NCBI RefSeq assembly: GCF_003591485.1
Contig: NZ_QZCF01000003.1
Coordinates: forward strand, 434,001 to 498,000
Origin: Paenibacillus sp. 1011MAR3C5
GTDB lineage: Bacteria; Bacillota; Bacilli; Paenibacillales; Paenibacillaceae
DNA length: 64,000 nucleotides
Reading direction: 5' to 3'
Shown here: piece by piece, positions 24,758 to 34,660 of the stretch
Numbering within the stretch: position 1 is the first letter of the stretch
Layout of the letters: every line of letters begins with the position of its first letter
Made by a program: the position numbers and the translations under genes
Notes under the pieces: generated by a model
Seen by the model: only the letters and a program-made list of their open reading frames with translations
Database searches by the model: none
Told to the model about the DNA's origin: nothing

Positions 24758-24792
24758 AAGGGCCGACGGCTGACAACGCCGTGGCCCTTTTT
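24758..24792 (+). terminator. Terminator after the TraB/GumN-type gene
   Basis: AAGGGCC.ACGGC pairs with GCCGT.GGCCCTT, followed by T residues. Confidence 0.9.
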
Positions 24793-24949
24793 TAGATGAC
24801 ACGAGTGAAGATGTAATGGATGGGCAATTGATGGGATAACCTACAAGCAGGCATTGACTTGCTGCATGATATCGCTTCATACCCTGTATAGTTGGATTTG
24901 CAGATAAGGATTCTTGGACAGGTGTCCATGTCTTGAAGGCATTGCCCGT

Positions 24950-26233
24950 TTAAACCAGCTTCTTGATGGTGAAATTCTCGCCAAGGACGAACCAGTTCTG
25001 CGGGAACGAAACGCCAAGCACCCAGTAGCTCACGCCGCGCAGCTTGTAGGCTTTGACGATATCGAACTTGGCTTGCACGCTGCGGGCATCCTCGTACCAG
25101 ACGACATGCTCCTTGCCTTCCTCGTCATAATAATGATAGTAAGGGGATTGAGACTCCTCGTCATAACGAATGGTAGCGCCATATTTGGCCGCCCGATTGA
25201 CGGCCTCGTAGGGACTGACCGTTGGAGCCCATCGGCCTCCTTGCACAAAGGGAAGCGTCCAGTCATAGCCGTACAAAGGCATGCCCATAACGATCTTCTC
25301 CGAAGGAATGACGGAAAGAGCGAAGTTCAGCACCTTGACTACCTCATTAAGCGGGGCGACCGCTCTTGGCGGGCCTCCCGACCATCCCCATTCATAGGTC
25401 ATAAGAATGACGAAGTCTACAATTCGTCCATGTGCGGCATAATCATGCGCTTCATATAAGGTTCCGGTTTGTTCCGCCGATAATTTGGGTGCGAGCGCGG
25501 TGGAGACTTGCAGATTGTAGGGGTGAAGGGTTTCCACCAGTCGCTCCAAAAATGCGTTATACAGCTCCCGGTCCGCGGGAGGCACATATTCGAAATCAAC
25601 ATTAAGGGCCAGATACCCCTTCTCTCTCATTACATTCATGATGTTAGCGATCAGAGCCGACTGGTTGTCTTGATCGGCAAGGACGGAGTGGGCGATGTCC
25701 GGACTGAAGGTGCCGCTTTCGAAATTAGTAATGACCATCATTGGAGCAACCCGCTTACGATAAGCGGCGTTGATAATCGCCGAATCATCAAGCGGAGTCA
25801 GCGAGCCGTTCATCTGAACGCGGTAGCTGAACGGACTGAGAAACGTCAGGTAATCGCCGATCTGGTCCACAATCTCAATGCCGTTCGCGCCAAGCTTCTC
25901 TGTATAAGCGTTTACTTCAATGACGGGTTTGGCCGCTTTCGGAATCGTCAGCATCTGCCCGGGCATAATCAGGGCTGGATTCGCCAGCCGATTGGCTTCT
26001 ACGAGCTGCTGAATCGATACGCCGTATCGCTGTCCGATCTTCCACAATGATTCGCCGACCAGCACTTTATGCGTCAGTCCGTCACTAGGGGTCGGAATGA
26101 TAACGGCCTGGCCGATCACAAGCGGACTTTGCGCCGTAAAGCTGTTGGCGGAATAAATATGCTCCAGCGGTACGCCATACTTTTGTGACAGCTCCCACAG
26201 CGAATCTCCTTTTTTGACCGTATGGATTTGCAT
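24950..26233 (-). CDS. LysM-GH18 N-acetylglucosaminidase, spore cortex-lytic SleL/YaaH type
   Basis: 427 residues. Two LysM repeats bind peptidoglycan (IHTVKKGDSLWELSQKYGV.. at 2-47 and THKVLVGESLWKIGQRYGV.. at ~52-98). Residues ~110-427 are a GH18 barrel with the catalytic strand LALNVDFEYVPP, in which the glutamate of DFE is the acid/base residue, and VILMTYEWGWSGGP and MGMPLYGYDW. There is no signal peptide, as in SleL/YaaH, which reach the spore through LysM. ATG 26233 (MQIHTV) is preferred over 26248 because GGGAGGG lies 7 bases upstream. It fits spore germination with the ger operon at 47-51 kb. Confidence 0.92.
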   Translation of the reverse strand: MQIHTVKKGDSLWELSQKYGVPLEHIYSANSFTAQSPLVIGQAVIIPTPSDGLTHKVLVGESLWKIGQRYGVSIQQLVEANRLANPALIMPGQMLTIPKAAKPVIEVNAYTEKLGANGIEIVDQIGDYLTFLSPFSYRVQMNGSLTPLDDSAIINAAYRKRVAPMMVITNFESGTFSPDIAHSVLADQDNQSALIANIMNVMREKGYLALNVDFEYVPPADRELYNAFLERLVETLHPYNLQVSTALAPKLSAEQTGTLYEAHDYAAHGRIVDFVILMTYEWGWSGGPPRAVAPLNEVVKVLNFALSVIPSEKIVMGMPLYGYDWTLPFVQGGRWAPTVSPYEAVNRAAKYGATIRYDEESQSPYYHYYDEEGKEHVVWYEDARSVQAKFDIVKAYKLRGVSYWVLGVSFPQNWFVLGENFTIKKLV

Positions 26234-26380
26234 GCGATACCCTCCCAATATGTACTCTCTATCTTCATCTATATTCAGCGTTAAAGGCTTGTAGTCTTAT
26301 AAGATGGAAAAGAGCCGATTTAGGCAAGCTTATGCGGTTATTGGCAACGGATGACAGTTATCTTGGCTTCAATACGACTA

Positions 26381-26424
26381 AAAAACGAACTTTTACAATT
26401 ACAGCTCATTTAATGTTCGTATTT
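26381..26424. promoter_or_regulatory. PurR box pair of the pur operon
   Basis: AAAAACGAACTTT (26381-26393) and, inverted, AATGTTCGTATTT (26412-26424) match AWWWCCGAACWWT well on opposite strands and are 18 bp apart. They end 2 bases before the -35 of the pur promoter. This is the arrangement PurR uses in Bacillus, where PRPP relieves binding. Confidence 0.75.
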
Positions 26425-26426
26425 TG

Positions 26427-26455
26427 TTGACATGCTAGTGGCGATTGGATAAACT
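26427..26455 (+). promoter_or_regulatory. Promoter of the purine operon
   Basis: TTGACA (26427-26432) and TAAACT (26450-26455) are 17 bp apart, just downstream of the PurR boxes. Confidence 0.75.
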
Positions 26456-26499
26456 AGAATAGGTTTGAGGCGGAACATGCCGCCCATTTCAATCGCATT

Positions 26500-26563
26500 C
26501 TCGTATATATTCGGGGTAGGCCCGAATGTCTCTACCCGGAACCCATAATTTCTGGACTACGAG
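26500..26563 (+). promoter_or_regulatory. Guanine-class purine riboswitch of the pur operon
   Basis: P1 pairs CTCGTA (26500-26505) with TACGAG (26558-26563). P2 is TTCGGG/CCCGAA, the J2/3 core reads TGTCTCTACC, and P3 is CCGGAA/TTTCTGG closing CCCATAA. The base before the 3' P1 arm is C, so the ligand is guanine-type. Loop L3 departs slightly from the usual form. Confidence 0.88.
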
Positions 26564-26867
26564 TTTGAATAAGCTGTATGAAAAGCAGTGGCGTCGGCCG
26601 TCTGTGTACCCGGATTTCGGGGGCATGGACTCGGACTCAGCCATTGCGTGACGGTCCGCAAGCGGATGAAGGGTTGCTCTATCAAGAGCAGCTTTAATTG
26701 TCTCTAGCGGTTACGCACACGCTTATGCAGCAACATTCATTAGAAGCCTTCCACTAGCGGATTGCTTCCTCGAGAGGTCCTTGGCATATCGTATTTGAAG
26801 ATTGCTGCGGGTCTTTTTTATTTGCTTATAAAACAACAATCTGGATAAAGAAAGTGGGTTTGAGCAC
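26564..26867 (+). other. Long purE leader after the aptamer
   Basis: About 300 bases between aptamer and purE with no coding frame I would defend. It contains several possible hairpins and ends with the terminator-like structure at 26727-26819. The length is unusual for a simple riboswitch platform. Confidence 0.5.
26727..26819 (+). terminator. Probable riboswitch-controlled terminator
   Basis: GCAGCAA (26727-26733) can pair with TTGCTGC (26802-26808), followed by GGGTCTTTTTT. The loop is long and may fold internally. An alternative short stem uses AGGTCC and GGGTCT. The exact switch is not resolved by eye. Confidence 0.5.
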
Positions 26868-27353
26868 ATGTCTGCTAAGGTGGGCGTCATCATGGGCAGC
26901 AAGTCGGATTGGGACACAATGAAGTTAGCCTGCGACGTTCTGGAGGAACTCCATATTCCGTATGAGAAAAAGGTCGTATCGGCACATCGTACACCGGATC
27001 TTATGTTCGAATACGCGGAAACTGCCGCAGAACGCGGACTTAAAGTCATTATCGCGGGAGCGGGGGGCGCCGCACACTTGCCCGGCATGGTCGCATCCAA
27101 AACGACTTTGCCGGTTATTGGCGTTCCCGTTAAGTCTTCGAATTTGAACGGCCTGGATTCCTTGCTATCGATTGTTCAAATGCCGGGCGGCATTCCGGTT
27201 GCGACGGTAGCGATCGGCAATGCGGGAGGCACGAACGCCGGCTTGCTGGCGGCTCAGATGCTGGGCGCATTCGACCCGGACATTCAAGCCCGCGTCCAGG
27301 CTCGCCGGGATCGGATCAAGGCGGAAGTACTGGAAAGCAGTGAGACGTTATGA
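26868..27353 (+). CDS. purE: N5-carboxyaminoimidazole ribonucleotide mutase
   Basis: 161 residues; converts N5-CAIR to CAIR in the purine pathway. [14 protein letters not shown] at the start, SAHRTPD near 40-46 and [14 protein letters not shown] near 65-78 are the class I PurE motifs, binding the ribonucleotide and phosphate. It is the first gene of the operon, after PurR boxes, promoter and guanine riboswitch. The ribosome site is weak (AAAGTGGG). Its end overlaps purK by 4 bases. Confidence 0.97.
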   Translation: MSAKVGVIMGSKSDWDTMKLACDVLEELHIPYEKKVVSAHRTPDLMFEYAETAAERGLKVIIAGAGGAAHLPGMVASKTTLPVIGVPVKSSNLNGLDSLLSIVQMPGGIPVATVAIGNAGGTNAGLLAAQMLGAFDPDIQARVQARRDRIKAEVLESSETL

Positions 27354-28519
27354 CTGAAGGTACGGATAAGGCAAAAGCAATTCTACCCGGTGCGACCGTC
27401 GGCATTCTTGGCGGCGGACAACTGGGACGCATGCTGGCGAATGCGGGCAGCGCGATGGGCTACCGGTTCGTAGCGCTCGATCCGACGCCAGACTCCCCCA
27501 TGGGACAAGTTGCCGACCAGATCGTAGCCGCGTATGACGATCGCGATGCAGCTCGCGAACTGGCGGCTCGCTCAGACGTTATCACCTATGAGTTCGAGAA
27601 TGTAGACGCAGATGTAGCGGCTATGCTGATGTCGGAGTCATATGTGCCGCAAGGCAGCGAGCTGCTGTATACAACGCAGCATCGTCTGCGCGAGAAGCGC
27701 GCCATCGAAGCGGCAGGCGTACGCGTAGCTCCGTACAGCGAGATTCGAAGCAGCCAGGAGCTTCGCGAAGCGGTTGAGCGCTTCGGAACGCCATGCGTGC
27801 TGAAGACGGCGACCGGCGGCTATGACGGGAAAGGCCAATGGGTCATTCGCGATCTGTCGGAGACGGATGAAGCGTTCGAGACGTTGTCGAGGGCGGGCAC
27901 GCAGCTGGTACTAGAGCAATTCATCGATTTTGCGATGGAAATATCGGTTATCGCGGCGCGCAGCTCGAATGGCGAAATAAAAGCTTTCCCGCCTGCGGAA
28001 AATATTCATGTGGAAAATATTCTGCATCTGTCGATTGTACCGGCGCGACTGGCGGATAGCGTGCTTTGCGAAGCGGAGCGGCTTGCGGTCCGTCTGGCAG
28101 AAGGACTTGGCGTCGTGGGCCTGATCGCAGTGGAGATGTTCGTGACGCGTGACGGCGAGCTCTATGTGAACGAGCTTGCGCCGCGCCCGCATAACAGCGG
28201 CCATTATACGATGGAAGCTTGCCGCACGTCGCAGTTCGAGCAGCATATCCGCGCGGTATGCGGCCTCCCGCTTGGCGATACAGGGCTTCTGACTCCGGTT
28301 GTGATGGTGAACGTGCTGGGCCAGCATGTCGAGCCTCTGCTTGAGAGGCTGGCTGTGAAGGATGAAGCGGCAGAGCGGCTGGATGTCGCGCCGAAGATGC
28401 ATTTGTATGGAAAAAAAGACGCTGTCTACAAACGGAAAATGGGGCATGTCAATGTGCTGGCCCCGACGACGGAAGCGGCGCTTGATTGGATAAACGAAAC
28501 TAAGATTTGGAAGGTGTGA
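27350..28519 (+). CDS. purK: N5-carboxyaminoimidazole ribonucleotide synthase
   Basis: 389 residues; carboxylates AIR with bicarbonate and ATP to N5-CAIR. It is an ATP-grasp enzyme: [16 protein letters not shown] at the N-terminus, [13 protein letters not shown] (ATP loop), [17 protein letters not shown] and [18 protein letters not shown] (metal and nucleotide sites). ATGA overlap with purE. Together with PurE it replaces the bicarbonate-independent eukaryotic route. Confidence 0.97.
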   Translation: MTEGTDKAKAILPGATVGILGGGQLGRMLANAGSAMGYRFVALDPTPDSPMGQVADQIVAAYDDRDAARELAARSDVITYEFENVDADVAAMLMSESYVPQGSELLYTTQHRLREKRAIEAAGVRVAPYSEIRSSQELREAVERFGTPCVLKTATGGYDGKGQWVIRDLSETDEAFETLSRAGTQLVLEQFIDFAMEISVIAARSSNGEIKAFPPAENIHVENILHLSIVPARLADSVLCEAERLAVRLAEGLGVVGLIAVEMFVTRDGELYVNELAPRPHNSGHYTMEACRTSQFEQHIRAVCGLPLGDTGLLTPVVMVNVLGQHVEPLLERLAVKDEAAERLDVAPKMHLYGKKDAVYKRKMGHVNVLAPTTEAALDWINETKIWKV

Positions 28520-28525
28520 GGGTTC

Positions 28526-29821
28526 ATGTTAGATCGTTACAGCAGACCGGAAATGAGAGCCATCTGGACCGAGGAGAACAAATTCAAGGCTTGGCTGGAA
28601 GTGGAGCTATGCGCGTGTGAAGCATGGTCGGAGCTGGGCATTATTCCGAAGGAAGATGTAGAAGCGCTGCGCAAATCCGCAAGCTTCGAGATTGACCGCA
28701 TCTATGAGATCGAGCAGGAGACGCGCCACGATGTGATCGCGTTCACACGTGCCGTATCGGAGACAGTGGGTCCGGAGCGCAAATGGGTTCACTACGGTCT
28801 GACATCGACCGATGTCGTCGACACGGCCACGGGCTACTTGCTTCTCCAGGCTAACGAAATTTTGCTGAAGGACATTGAACGCTTCATCTCGATTCTTCGC
28901 GAGAAGGCTATTCAATATAAAGATACCCCAATGATGGGACGTACGCATGGCGTTCATGCCGAGCCGACGACTTTTGGTCTGAAGATGGCGCTATGGTATG
29001 AAGAAATGAAACGGAACCTGGAGCGCTTCAAGCATGCTGCGAATGGCGTACAGTTCGGCAAAATGTCCGGCGCTGTCGGCACTTATGCCAACATTGATCC
29101 GTTCGTAGAGCAATTCGTATGCCAGAAGCTGGGCATTACGGCTGCGCCGATTTCCACACAGACGCTGCAGCGCGATCGCCACGCAGAATACATGGCGACG
29201 ATTGCTCTGATCGCAACATCGCTCGACAAGTTCGCTACTGAAATTCGCGCTTTGCAGAAGAGCGAATTCCGCGAGGTGGAAGAGCCGTTCGCGAAGGGTC
29301 AAAAAGGATCGTCGGCTATGCCGCACAAGCGCAACCCGATCGGCGCCGAGAATATGTCCGGTCTGTCCCGCGTTATCCGCGGCCATATGTTGACTGCATA
29401 CGAGAACGTGCCGCTGTGGCATGAGCGCGACATCAGCCATTCGTCGGCGGAGCGCGTCATTCTGCCGGACTCCACGATGCTGCTGAACTACATGCTGAAC
29501 CGTCTGGGCAACATTATTAATAATTTGACCGTATTCCCGGAAAATATGAAGCGCAACATGAGCGCGACGTATGGCGTTCCATTCTCCGGCCGCGTACTGA
29601 CGAAGCTGATCGACAAAGGCTTCAGCCGCGAGCAGGCATACGACACAGTTCAGCCGCGTGCGATGCAGGCTTGGGAGGAGCAGCGCCAGTTCCGCTCCAT
29701 TATAGAAGAAACGACTGAGATTACATCGGTGCTTAGCGCCGAAGAGATTGACGATTGCTTTAACCCGGCATGGCATCTGAAGCATGTCGATACGATATTC
29801 GCACGTTTGGGCTTGAACTAA
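28526..29821 (+). CDS. purB: Adenylosuccinate lyase
   Basis: 431 residues; cleaves fumarate from SAICAR and from adenylosuccinate. It belongs to the fumarase/aspartase superfamily: [40 protein letters not shown] (with the catalytic His) and the signature [11 protein letters not shown] at ~263-273, where the mobile-loop serine acts as base. It follows purK by 6 bases. Confidence 0.98.
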   Translation: MLDRYSRPEMRAIWTEENKFKAWLEVELCACEAWSELGIIPKEDVEALRKSASFEIDRIYEIEQETRHDVIAFTRAVSETVGPERKWVHYGLTSTDVVDTATGYLLLQANEILLKDIERFISILREKAIQYKDTPMMGRTHGVHAEPTTFGLKMALWYEEMKRNLERFKHAANGVQFGKMSGAVGTYANIDPFVEQFVCQKLGITAAPISTQTLQRDRHAEYMATIALIATSLDKFATEIRALQKSEFREVEEPFAKGQKGSSAMPHKRNPIGAENMSGLSRVIRGHMLTAYENVPLWHERDISHSSAERVILPDSTMLLNYMLNRLGNIINNLTVFPENMKRNMSATYGVPFSGRVLTKLIDKGFSREQAYDTVQPRAMQAWEEQRQFRSIIEETTEITSVLSAEEIDDCFNPAWHLKHVDTIFARLGLN

Positions 29822-29837
29822 GGGGGAGTTGGCGTTC

Positions 29838-30737
29838 ATGGCTGTTCAATCGCAAGCTTTGTCCACCGCTGTGGATTATGTGAAAGCTCCGCTTGTCTAC
29901 AAAGGCAAGGTACGCGAGCTGTACGATTTGGGAGAGCACTTCCTGATCGTGGTAACGGACCGCATCTCGGCATTCGATTATGTGCTGGAGCCGGCGGTGC
30001 CGGATAAGGGCAATGTGCTTAACCGCCTGTCCGCTTTCTGGTTCGACGTCACGAAGGAGATGCAGCCGAATCATGTCGTGCATACGGATGTAGCGCTGCT
30101 AGGAGACGTCATTACCGAGCCGGAGCTGCTGAAGAACCGGATTATGGTGACGCGTAAAGCTGAGCGCATTGATATCGAATGTGTCGTGCGCGGCTACATT
30201 ACGGGGGGCGGCTGGAGACAGTATGAGGCGACATCCGCGATCAATGGCATCGAGCTGCCGGAAGGCCTGCGCAAAAACGAACGTTTCCCGGAGCCGATTT
30301 TCACTCCGGCTGCCAAAAACGACGTCGGCCATGACGAGGACATCTCGTTCGAGCGTATGAGCGAGCTTGTCGGAGCCGAGCTGGCTGCAGAGCTTCGCGA
30401 CCGTAGCCTGGAGCTGTACCGCTTCGCGCATGAGTATTGCAAGGAACGCGGCATCATTCTCGCGGATTGCAAATTCGAATTCGGACTTATCGATGGCAAA
30501 GTAATTCTGATTGACGAGATCTTCACGCCGGACTCCTCGCGCTTCTGGTCCGAGGGGAACTACGCGTTCGACGTGGAGATCGACAGCATGGACAAGGAGC
30601 CGGTCCGCACGTACCTGCTCGGCTCCGATTGGGACCGCAACAGCATGCCTGACCCGCTGCCGGCTACGGTCGTTATTGCGACGGCAGCCCGCTACCGCGA
30701 AATCTACCGCCGCCTGACCGGCAGCGAGCTGAAGTAG
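29838..30737 (+). CDS. purC: SAICAR synthase, long form
   Basis: 299 residues; joins aspartate to CAIR with ATP to give SAICAR. LVYKGKVRELYDLGEHFLIVVTDRISAFD is the ATP-binding N-terminus; IECVVRGYITGGGWRQYE, CKFEFGL and LIDEIFTPDSSRFW follow. Bacillus PurC is shorter (about 240 residues); this longer type, with WSEGNYAFDVEIDSMDKEPVR, resembles the yeast Ade1-like form. ATG 29838 is 9 bases after GGGGGAG; a TTG at 29829 is too close to it. A 760-bp gap with tandem repeats follows. Confidence 0.97.
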   Translation: MAVQSQALSTAVDYVKAPLVYKGKVRELYDLGEHFLIVVTDRISAFDYVLEPAVPDKGNVLNRLSAFWFDVTKEMQPNHVVHTDVALLGDVITEPELLKNRIMVTRKAERIDIECVVRGYITGGGWRQYEATSAINGIELPEGLRKNERFPEPIFTPAAKNDVGHDEDISFERMSELVGAELAAELRDRSLELYRFAHEYCKERGIILADCKFEFGLIDGKVILIDEIFTPDSSRFWSEGNYAFDVEIDSMDKEPVRTYLLGSDWDRNSMPDPLPATVVIATAARYREIYRRLTGSELK

Positions 30738-30758
30738 CGACCGCAGCGGGAGGAGCTG

Positions 30759-31166
30759 TAAGCCGAGAAACACGGCTTGCAGGTTGCGTTTGCCGCGCGA
30801 GAGGCGCTCTAAGCCGAGAAACACGGCTTGCAGGTCTCGCTAGCCGCGCGGGGGGCGCTCTAAGCCGAGAAACACGGCTTACAGGCCTCGCTAGCCGCGC
30901 GGGAGGCGCTCTAAGCCGAGAAACACGGCTTGCAGGCCTCGCTAGCCGCGCGAGAGGCGCTCTAAGCCGAGAAACACGGCTTGCAGGCCTCGCTAGCCGC
31001 GCGGGAGGCACTCTAAGCCGAGAAACGCGGCTTGCAGGCCTCGCCAGCCGCGCGGGAGACGCTCTAAGCCGAGAAACACGGCTTGCAGGCCTCGCTAGCC
31101 GCGCGAGAGGCGCTCTAAGCCGAGAAACACGGCTTGCAGGTGGTAGTTCAGTTACTTTTGGTTCAA
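30759..31166. repeat. Eight tandem 51-bp hairpin units between purC and purS (family A)
   Basis: Units begin at 30759, 30810, 30861, 30912, 30963, 31014, 31065 and 31116. Each starts TAAGCCGAGAAACACGGCTT, a hairpin of AAGCCG/CGGCTT with one internal A-A mismatch, followed by a conserved GC-rich part ending CGCGCGGGAGGCGCTC. A half unit lies between the purC stop and unit 1, and the second half of unit 8 is diverged. The pitch of 17 codons keeps long antisense frames open, giving a spurious 168-codon frame on the minus strand. Confidence 0.95.
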
Positions 31167-31421
31167 TTAAGTCGGCCAAACCGACTTAAAGGCTCCAGAT
31201 GCACCGCCAACGGTCAATTAGGTCGATATAACCGACTTAATGGACTCAGAACGAGCCCCGGCGGCTAAATAAGTCGGTCCAACCGACTTAATCCATACCG
31301 AACTAGCTCAATTGCTCCAATAAGCCGCTCCAACCGACTTAACCGGTCCACGAGCCGCACTATCTAGCTTTTAAGTCGGTCCAACCGACTAAAATACCAC
31401 CGACGAGCAAAGCAACGCATC
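31167..31421. repeat. Five further 51-bp units with a different palindrome (family B)
   Basis: Units begin at 31167, 31218, 31269, 31320 and 31371, continuing exactly in phase from family A. The 23-bp core has arms TTAAGTCGG and CCGACTTAA around about five bases. The 28-bp stretches between cores are unrelated to each other. Unit 4 begins ATAAGCCG and looks intermediate between the two families. No T-tract follows the hairpins, so they are not ordinary terminators. Confidence 0.9.
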
Positions 31422-31497
31422 AAGCTGCGATCGTCCGCAATTGTTCGCAACCCATATGAATACTTACCCAAAATTCAACCATATTCAGGAGGCAATT

Positions 31498-31740
31498 ATG
31501 AAGGCAACCGTCTACGTCACGATCAAGGAAAACGTTTTGGACCCGCAAGGAACAGCTGTACAAGGCGCGCTTCATTCCATGGGCTTTGCAGAAGTAGGCA
31601 AAGTACGCATCGGCAAGTATCTCGAGGTTGAGTTGGACACGAACGACCGTGCTGTAGCGGAGGCGCAATTGAAAGAAATGTGCGAGAAGCTGCTGGCGAA
31701 CACGGTTGTAGAAGATTACCGCTTTGAACTGGAGGGATAA
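31498..31740 (+). CDS. purS: Phosphoribosylformylglycinamidine synthase subunit PurS
   Basis: 80 residues; small subunit that bridges PurQ and PurL in the FGAM synthase complex. The sequence MKATVYVTIKENVLDPQGTAVQGALHSMGF and VRIGKYLEVEL is the full PurS pattern. ATG 31498 follows AGGAGGC by 4 bases; codons before it in frame are not conserved. It is the first gene after the repeat arrays. Confidence 0.97.
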   Translation: MKATVYVTIKENVLDPQGTAVQGALHSMGFAEVGKVRIGKYLEVELDTNDRAVAEAQLKEMCEKLLANTVVEDYRFELEG

Positions 31741-31743
31741 GAC

Positions 31744-32439
31744 ATGAAGTTTGCCGTACTCGTATTTCCAGGCTCCAACTGTGACATTGATTGCTACAAG
31801 GCGGTAGAGTCCACGGTCGGCCAACCGGTCGATTATGTGTGGCATACTGCAACTGACTTGTCTGCCTATGATGCGATTCTAGTGCCAGGCGGTTTCTCCT
31901 ATGGCGACTACCTTCGTTGCGGCGCGATCGCGCGCTTTGCGAACGTCATGAACGAAGTGAAGAAAGCAGCCGAGCAAGGCAAGTTCATTCTTGGCATCTG
32001 CAACGGATTCCAAATTCTGACCGAAGCGGGCTTGCTGCCTGGCGCCCTGATCCGCAACACGGGCTTGAAATTCCGTTGCCATGGCACGTCTCTTGAAGTG
32101 GTGAACAACACCAATCCATTTACGAACCAATTCTCGCAAGGCGAGATTATCGATATTCCTATCGCTCACGGCGAAGGCAACTACTTCTGCGACGACGAGA
32201 CACTCACTGAGCTGAAAGCGAACAACCAGATTATTTTCCGCTACGCAGGCGACACGAACCCGAATGGCTCCGTCGACAACATCGCAGGCATCAGCAACAA
32301 AGCAGGCAACGTAGTCGGCATGATGCCGCATCCAGAGCGTGCAGTGGACCAACTGCTCGGCTCGGAAGACGGCAAACGGATGTTTACATCGATTTTGAAT
32401 GCATGGAGGGAACAACATGGCGCAGCAGTTAACGGCTAA
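31744..32439 (+). CDS. purQ: Phosphoribosylformylglycinamidine synthase subunit PurQ
   Basis: 231 residues; class I glutaminase delivering ammonia to Pur[14 protein letters not shown], nucleophile Cys86 in GICNGFQIL, and the catalytic His in [10 protein letters not shown] near 199. It follows purS by 3 bases; its last ~23 bases overlap the start of purL. Confidence 0.98.
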   Translation: MKFAVLVFPGSNCDIDCYKAVESTVGQPVDYVWHTATDLSAYDAILVPGGFSYGDYLRCGAIARFANVMNEVKKAAEQGKFILGICNGFQILTEAGLLPGALIRNTGLKFRCHGTSLEVVNNTNPFTNQFSQGEIIDIPIAHGEGNYFCDDETLTELKANNQIIFRYAGDTNPNGSVDNIAGISNKAGNVVGMMPHPERAVDQLLGSEDGKRMFTSILNAWREQHGAAVNG

Positions 32440-34660
32440 GGAGCCGACAGCGGAACAAATCGCGGATCAACGCATTTACACGCAATTCGGCGTGACAGAC
32501 CATGAATATGAACTGATTTGCGGATTTTTGGGCCGCAAGCCGAACTACACGGAGATTGGCGTATTCAGCGTCATGTGGTCGGAGCACTGCTCCTACAAGA
32601 ACTCCAAGCCGATCCTGAAAAAATTCCCAATCACCGGACCTCGCGTCCTGATGGGGCCTGGCGAAGGCGCGGGTATCGTCGACATCGGCGACAACCAAGC
32701 GGTCGTATTCAAAATCGAGTCGCATAACCATCCATCTGCGGTTGAGCCATACCAAGGCGCTGCTACTGGCGTTGGTGGTATCATTCGCGATATCTTCTCC
32801 ATGGGCGCACGTCCAGTCGCATTGTTGAACAGCTTGCGCTTTGGCAACCTGAACAATGACCGCGTGAAATACCTGTTCGAAAATGTAGTCAGCGGCATCG
32901 CAGGCTACGGCAACTGTATCGGCATCCCGACGGTTGCGGGTGAGGTGATGTTCGACGAGAGTTACGAGGGCAATCCGCTCGTTAACGCGATGTGCGTAGG
33001 CTTGATCGATCATGACAAAATCCAGCGCGGCGTGGCAAAAGGCGTAGGCAACCCTGTATTCTACGTCGGACCGGCTACGGGCCGTGACGGCATTCATGGC
33101 GCGACATTCGCATCGGTCGAGTTGTCTGAAGAGTCCGAAGAGAAGCGTACAGCCGTTCAAGTCGGCGATCCATTCATGGAGAAGCTGGTTATGGAAGCAA
33201 CGCTTGAGCTGATCAATTCCGGCATCGTGCTTGGCATCCAGGACATGGGCGCGGCTGGCCTCACTTGCTCCAGTGCGGAGATGGCTTCGAAAGCGGGCAA
33301 CGGCCTAGAGCTATATCTGGACGAAGTGCCGCAACGCGAGACTGGCATGACGCCTTACGAGATGATGCTATCCGAATCGCAAGAGAGAATGCTGTTCGTT
33401 GTCGAACCGCAGCATGAAGAGCAAGCGAAGGAAATCTTTGATCGTTGGGGCATCATCTGTGCCAAAGTAGGCAAAGTGACGGATGACGGACGTCTTCGTT
33501 TATTCCATCAAGGCGAAGAAGTGGCAGACATGCCGGTCAAAGCGCTTGTTGACGAGTGCCCGGTATATAACAAGCCATCTGCAGAGCCTGCTTACTTCCG
33601 CGAAAGCGCATCGGTCGATACGGCTGATTTTGCGGAAATTACAGATCTGAACGGCGCTCTTGAGAAAGTATTGGCTTCCCCGACGGTAGCGAGCAAAGAG
33701 TGGGTTTACAACCAATATGATTACATGGTTCGTACGGCAACGGCTGTTCAGCCAGGCTCCGACGCAGCTGTCGTAACGATTGACGGCACGCGCAAGGCGC
33801 TGGCAATGACAACGGACTGCAACGGACGTTACGTATATCTTGATCCGGAGATGGGCGGACGTATTGCCGTTGCGGAAGCGGCGCGCAATATCGTTTGCTC
33901 CGGCGCAGAGCCGCTCGCGGTTACAGACAACCTGAACTTCGGCAGCCCGGAGAAGCCGGAAGTATTCTGGCAGCTGGAGAAATCCGCTGACGGCATGTCC
34001 GAGGCTTGCGTGGTGCTGGATACGCCGGTTATCGGCGGCAATGTCAGCTTGTATAACGAAAATGCGAAAGGCGCAATCTACCCGACGCCGGTTATCGGCA
34101 TGGTAGGCCTTGTGCATGATCATGACCATATTACGACGCAAAAATTCAAGGCCGAAGGCGATGTAATCATCCTGGTCGGCGAAACAAAGGCGGAGTTCGG
34201 CGGCAGCGAGCTGCAATACGTGCTCAATGGCGCAGCTTCCGGCAGACCGCCAGTGATTGATCTGGCTGTCGAGAAAAACGTACAAGGTGCAGTTCTTGGC
34301 GCTATCCAAAAGGGTCTGGTCGCTTCTGCACATGACTTGTCCGAGGGCGGCATCGCTGTCGCGCTGGCTGAGTCTTGTATCAGCGGCGGTATCGGAGCGA
34401 GTGTATCGCTGACAAGCGATTTGCGTCCTGACCATCTGCTATTCAGCGAATCGCAATCCCGCATTCTGCTGTCAGCTAAGCCGGATCAAGCGGACGCTTT
34501 GACAGCTTGGCTGTCGGAGCAAGGCGTGGCGCATGCGACAATCGGAACCGTATCAGGCAGCAGCTTGACCGTTAACGTCAATGGCAAAGCCGGCATCAAC
34601 GCGCCGGTACAACAACTGGAGAAGGTCTGGAAGGATGCGATTCCATGTCTGATGAAGTAA
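32417..34660 (+). CDS. purL: Phosphoribosylformylglycinamidine synthase subunit PurL
   Basis: 747 residues, the short form that needs separate PurS and PurQ. It converts FGAR, ammonia and ATP to [24 protein letters not shown] and [24 protein letters not shown] are the ATP/Mg sites; [17 protein letters not shown] is in the second half. ATG 32417 ([11 protein letters not shown]) follows GGAGGG by 6 bases within purQ; the frame extends to 32399 without need. Overlaps purF by 16 bases. Confidence 0.98.
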   Translation: MAQQLTAKEPTAEQIADQRIYTQFGVTDHEYELICGFLGRKPNYTEIGVFSVMWSEHCSYKNSKPILKKFPITGPRVLMGPGEGAGIVDIGDNQAVVFKIESHNHPSAVEPYQGAATGVGGIIRDIFSMGARPVALLNSLRFGNLNNDRVKYLFENVVSGIAGYGNCIGIPTVAGEVMFDESYEGNPLVNAMCVGLIDHDKIQRGVAKGVGNPVFYVGPATGRDGIHGATFASVELSEESEEKRTAVQVGDPFMEKLVMEATLELINSGIVLGIQDMGAAGLTCSSAEMASKAGNGLELYLDEVPQRETGMTPYEMMLSESQERMLFVVEPQHEEQAKEIFDRWGIICAKVGKVTDDGRLRLFHQGEEVADMPVKALVDECPVYNKPSAEPAYFRESASVDTADFAEITDLNGALEKVLASPTVASKEWVYNQYDYMVRTATAVQPGSDAAVVTIDGTRKALAMTTDCNGRYVYLDPEMGGRIAVAEAARNIVCSGAEPLAVTDNLNFGSPEKPEVFWQLEKSADGMSEACVVLDTPVIGGNVSLYNENAKGAIYPTPVIGMVGLVHDHDHITTQKFKAEGDVIILVGETKAEFGGSELQYVLNGAASGRPPVIDLAVEKNVQGAVLGAIQKGLVASAHDLSEGGIAVALAESCISGGIGASVSLTSDLRPDHLLFSESQSRILLSAKPDQADALTAWLSEQGVAHATIGTVSGSSLTVNVNGKAGINAPVQQLEKVWKDAIPCLMK

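Noticed and set aside
30673..31179. Minus-strand 168-codon frame with a 17-residue repeat (SRVSRLRAPLARLARPA type)
   Set aside because: It is a by-product of the 51-bp repeat, whose pitch is a multiple of three. It starts in diverged sequence without a ribosome site and runs into the antisense of purC.
31167..31393. CRISPR-like geometry: 23-bp palindromic cores with 28-bp unrelated spacers
   Set aside because: Cores are degenerate, only five, in register with the neighbouring non-CRISPR array, and no cas gene is in the window.
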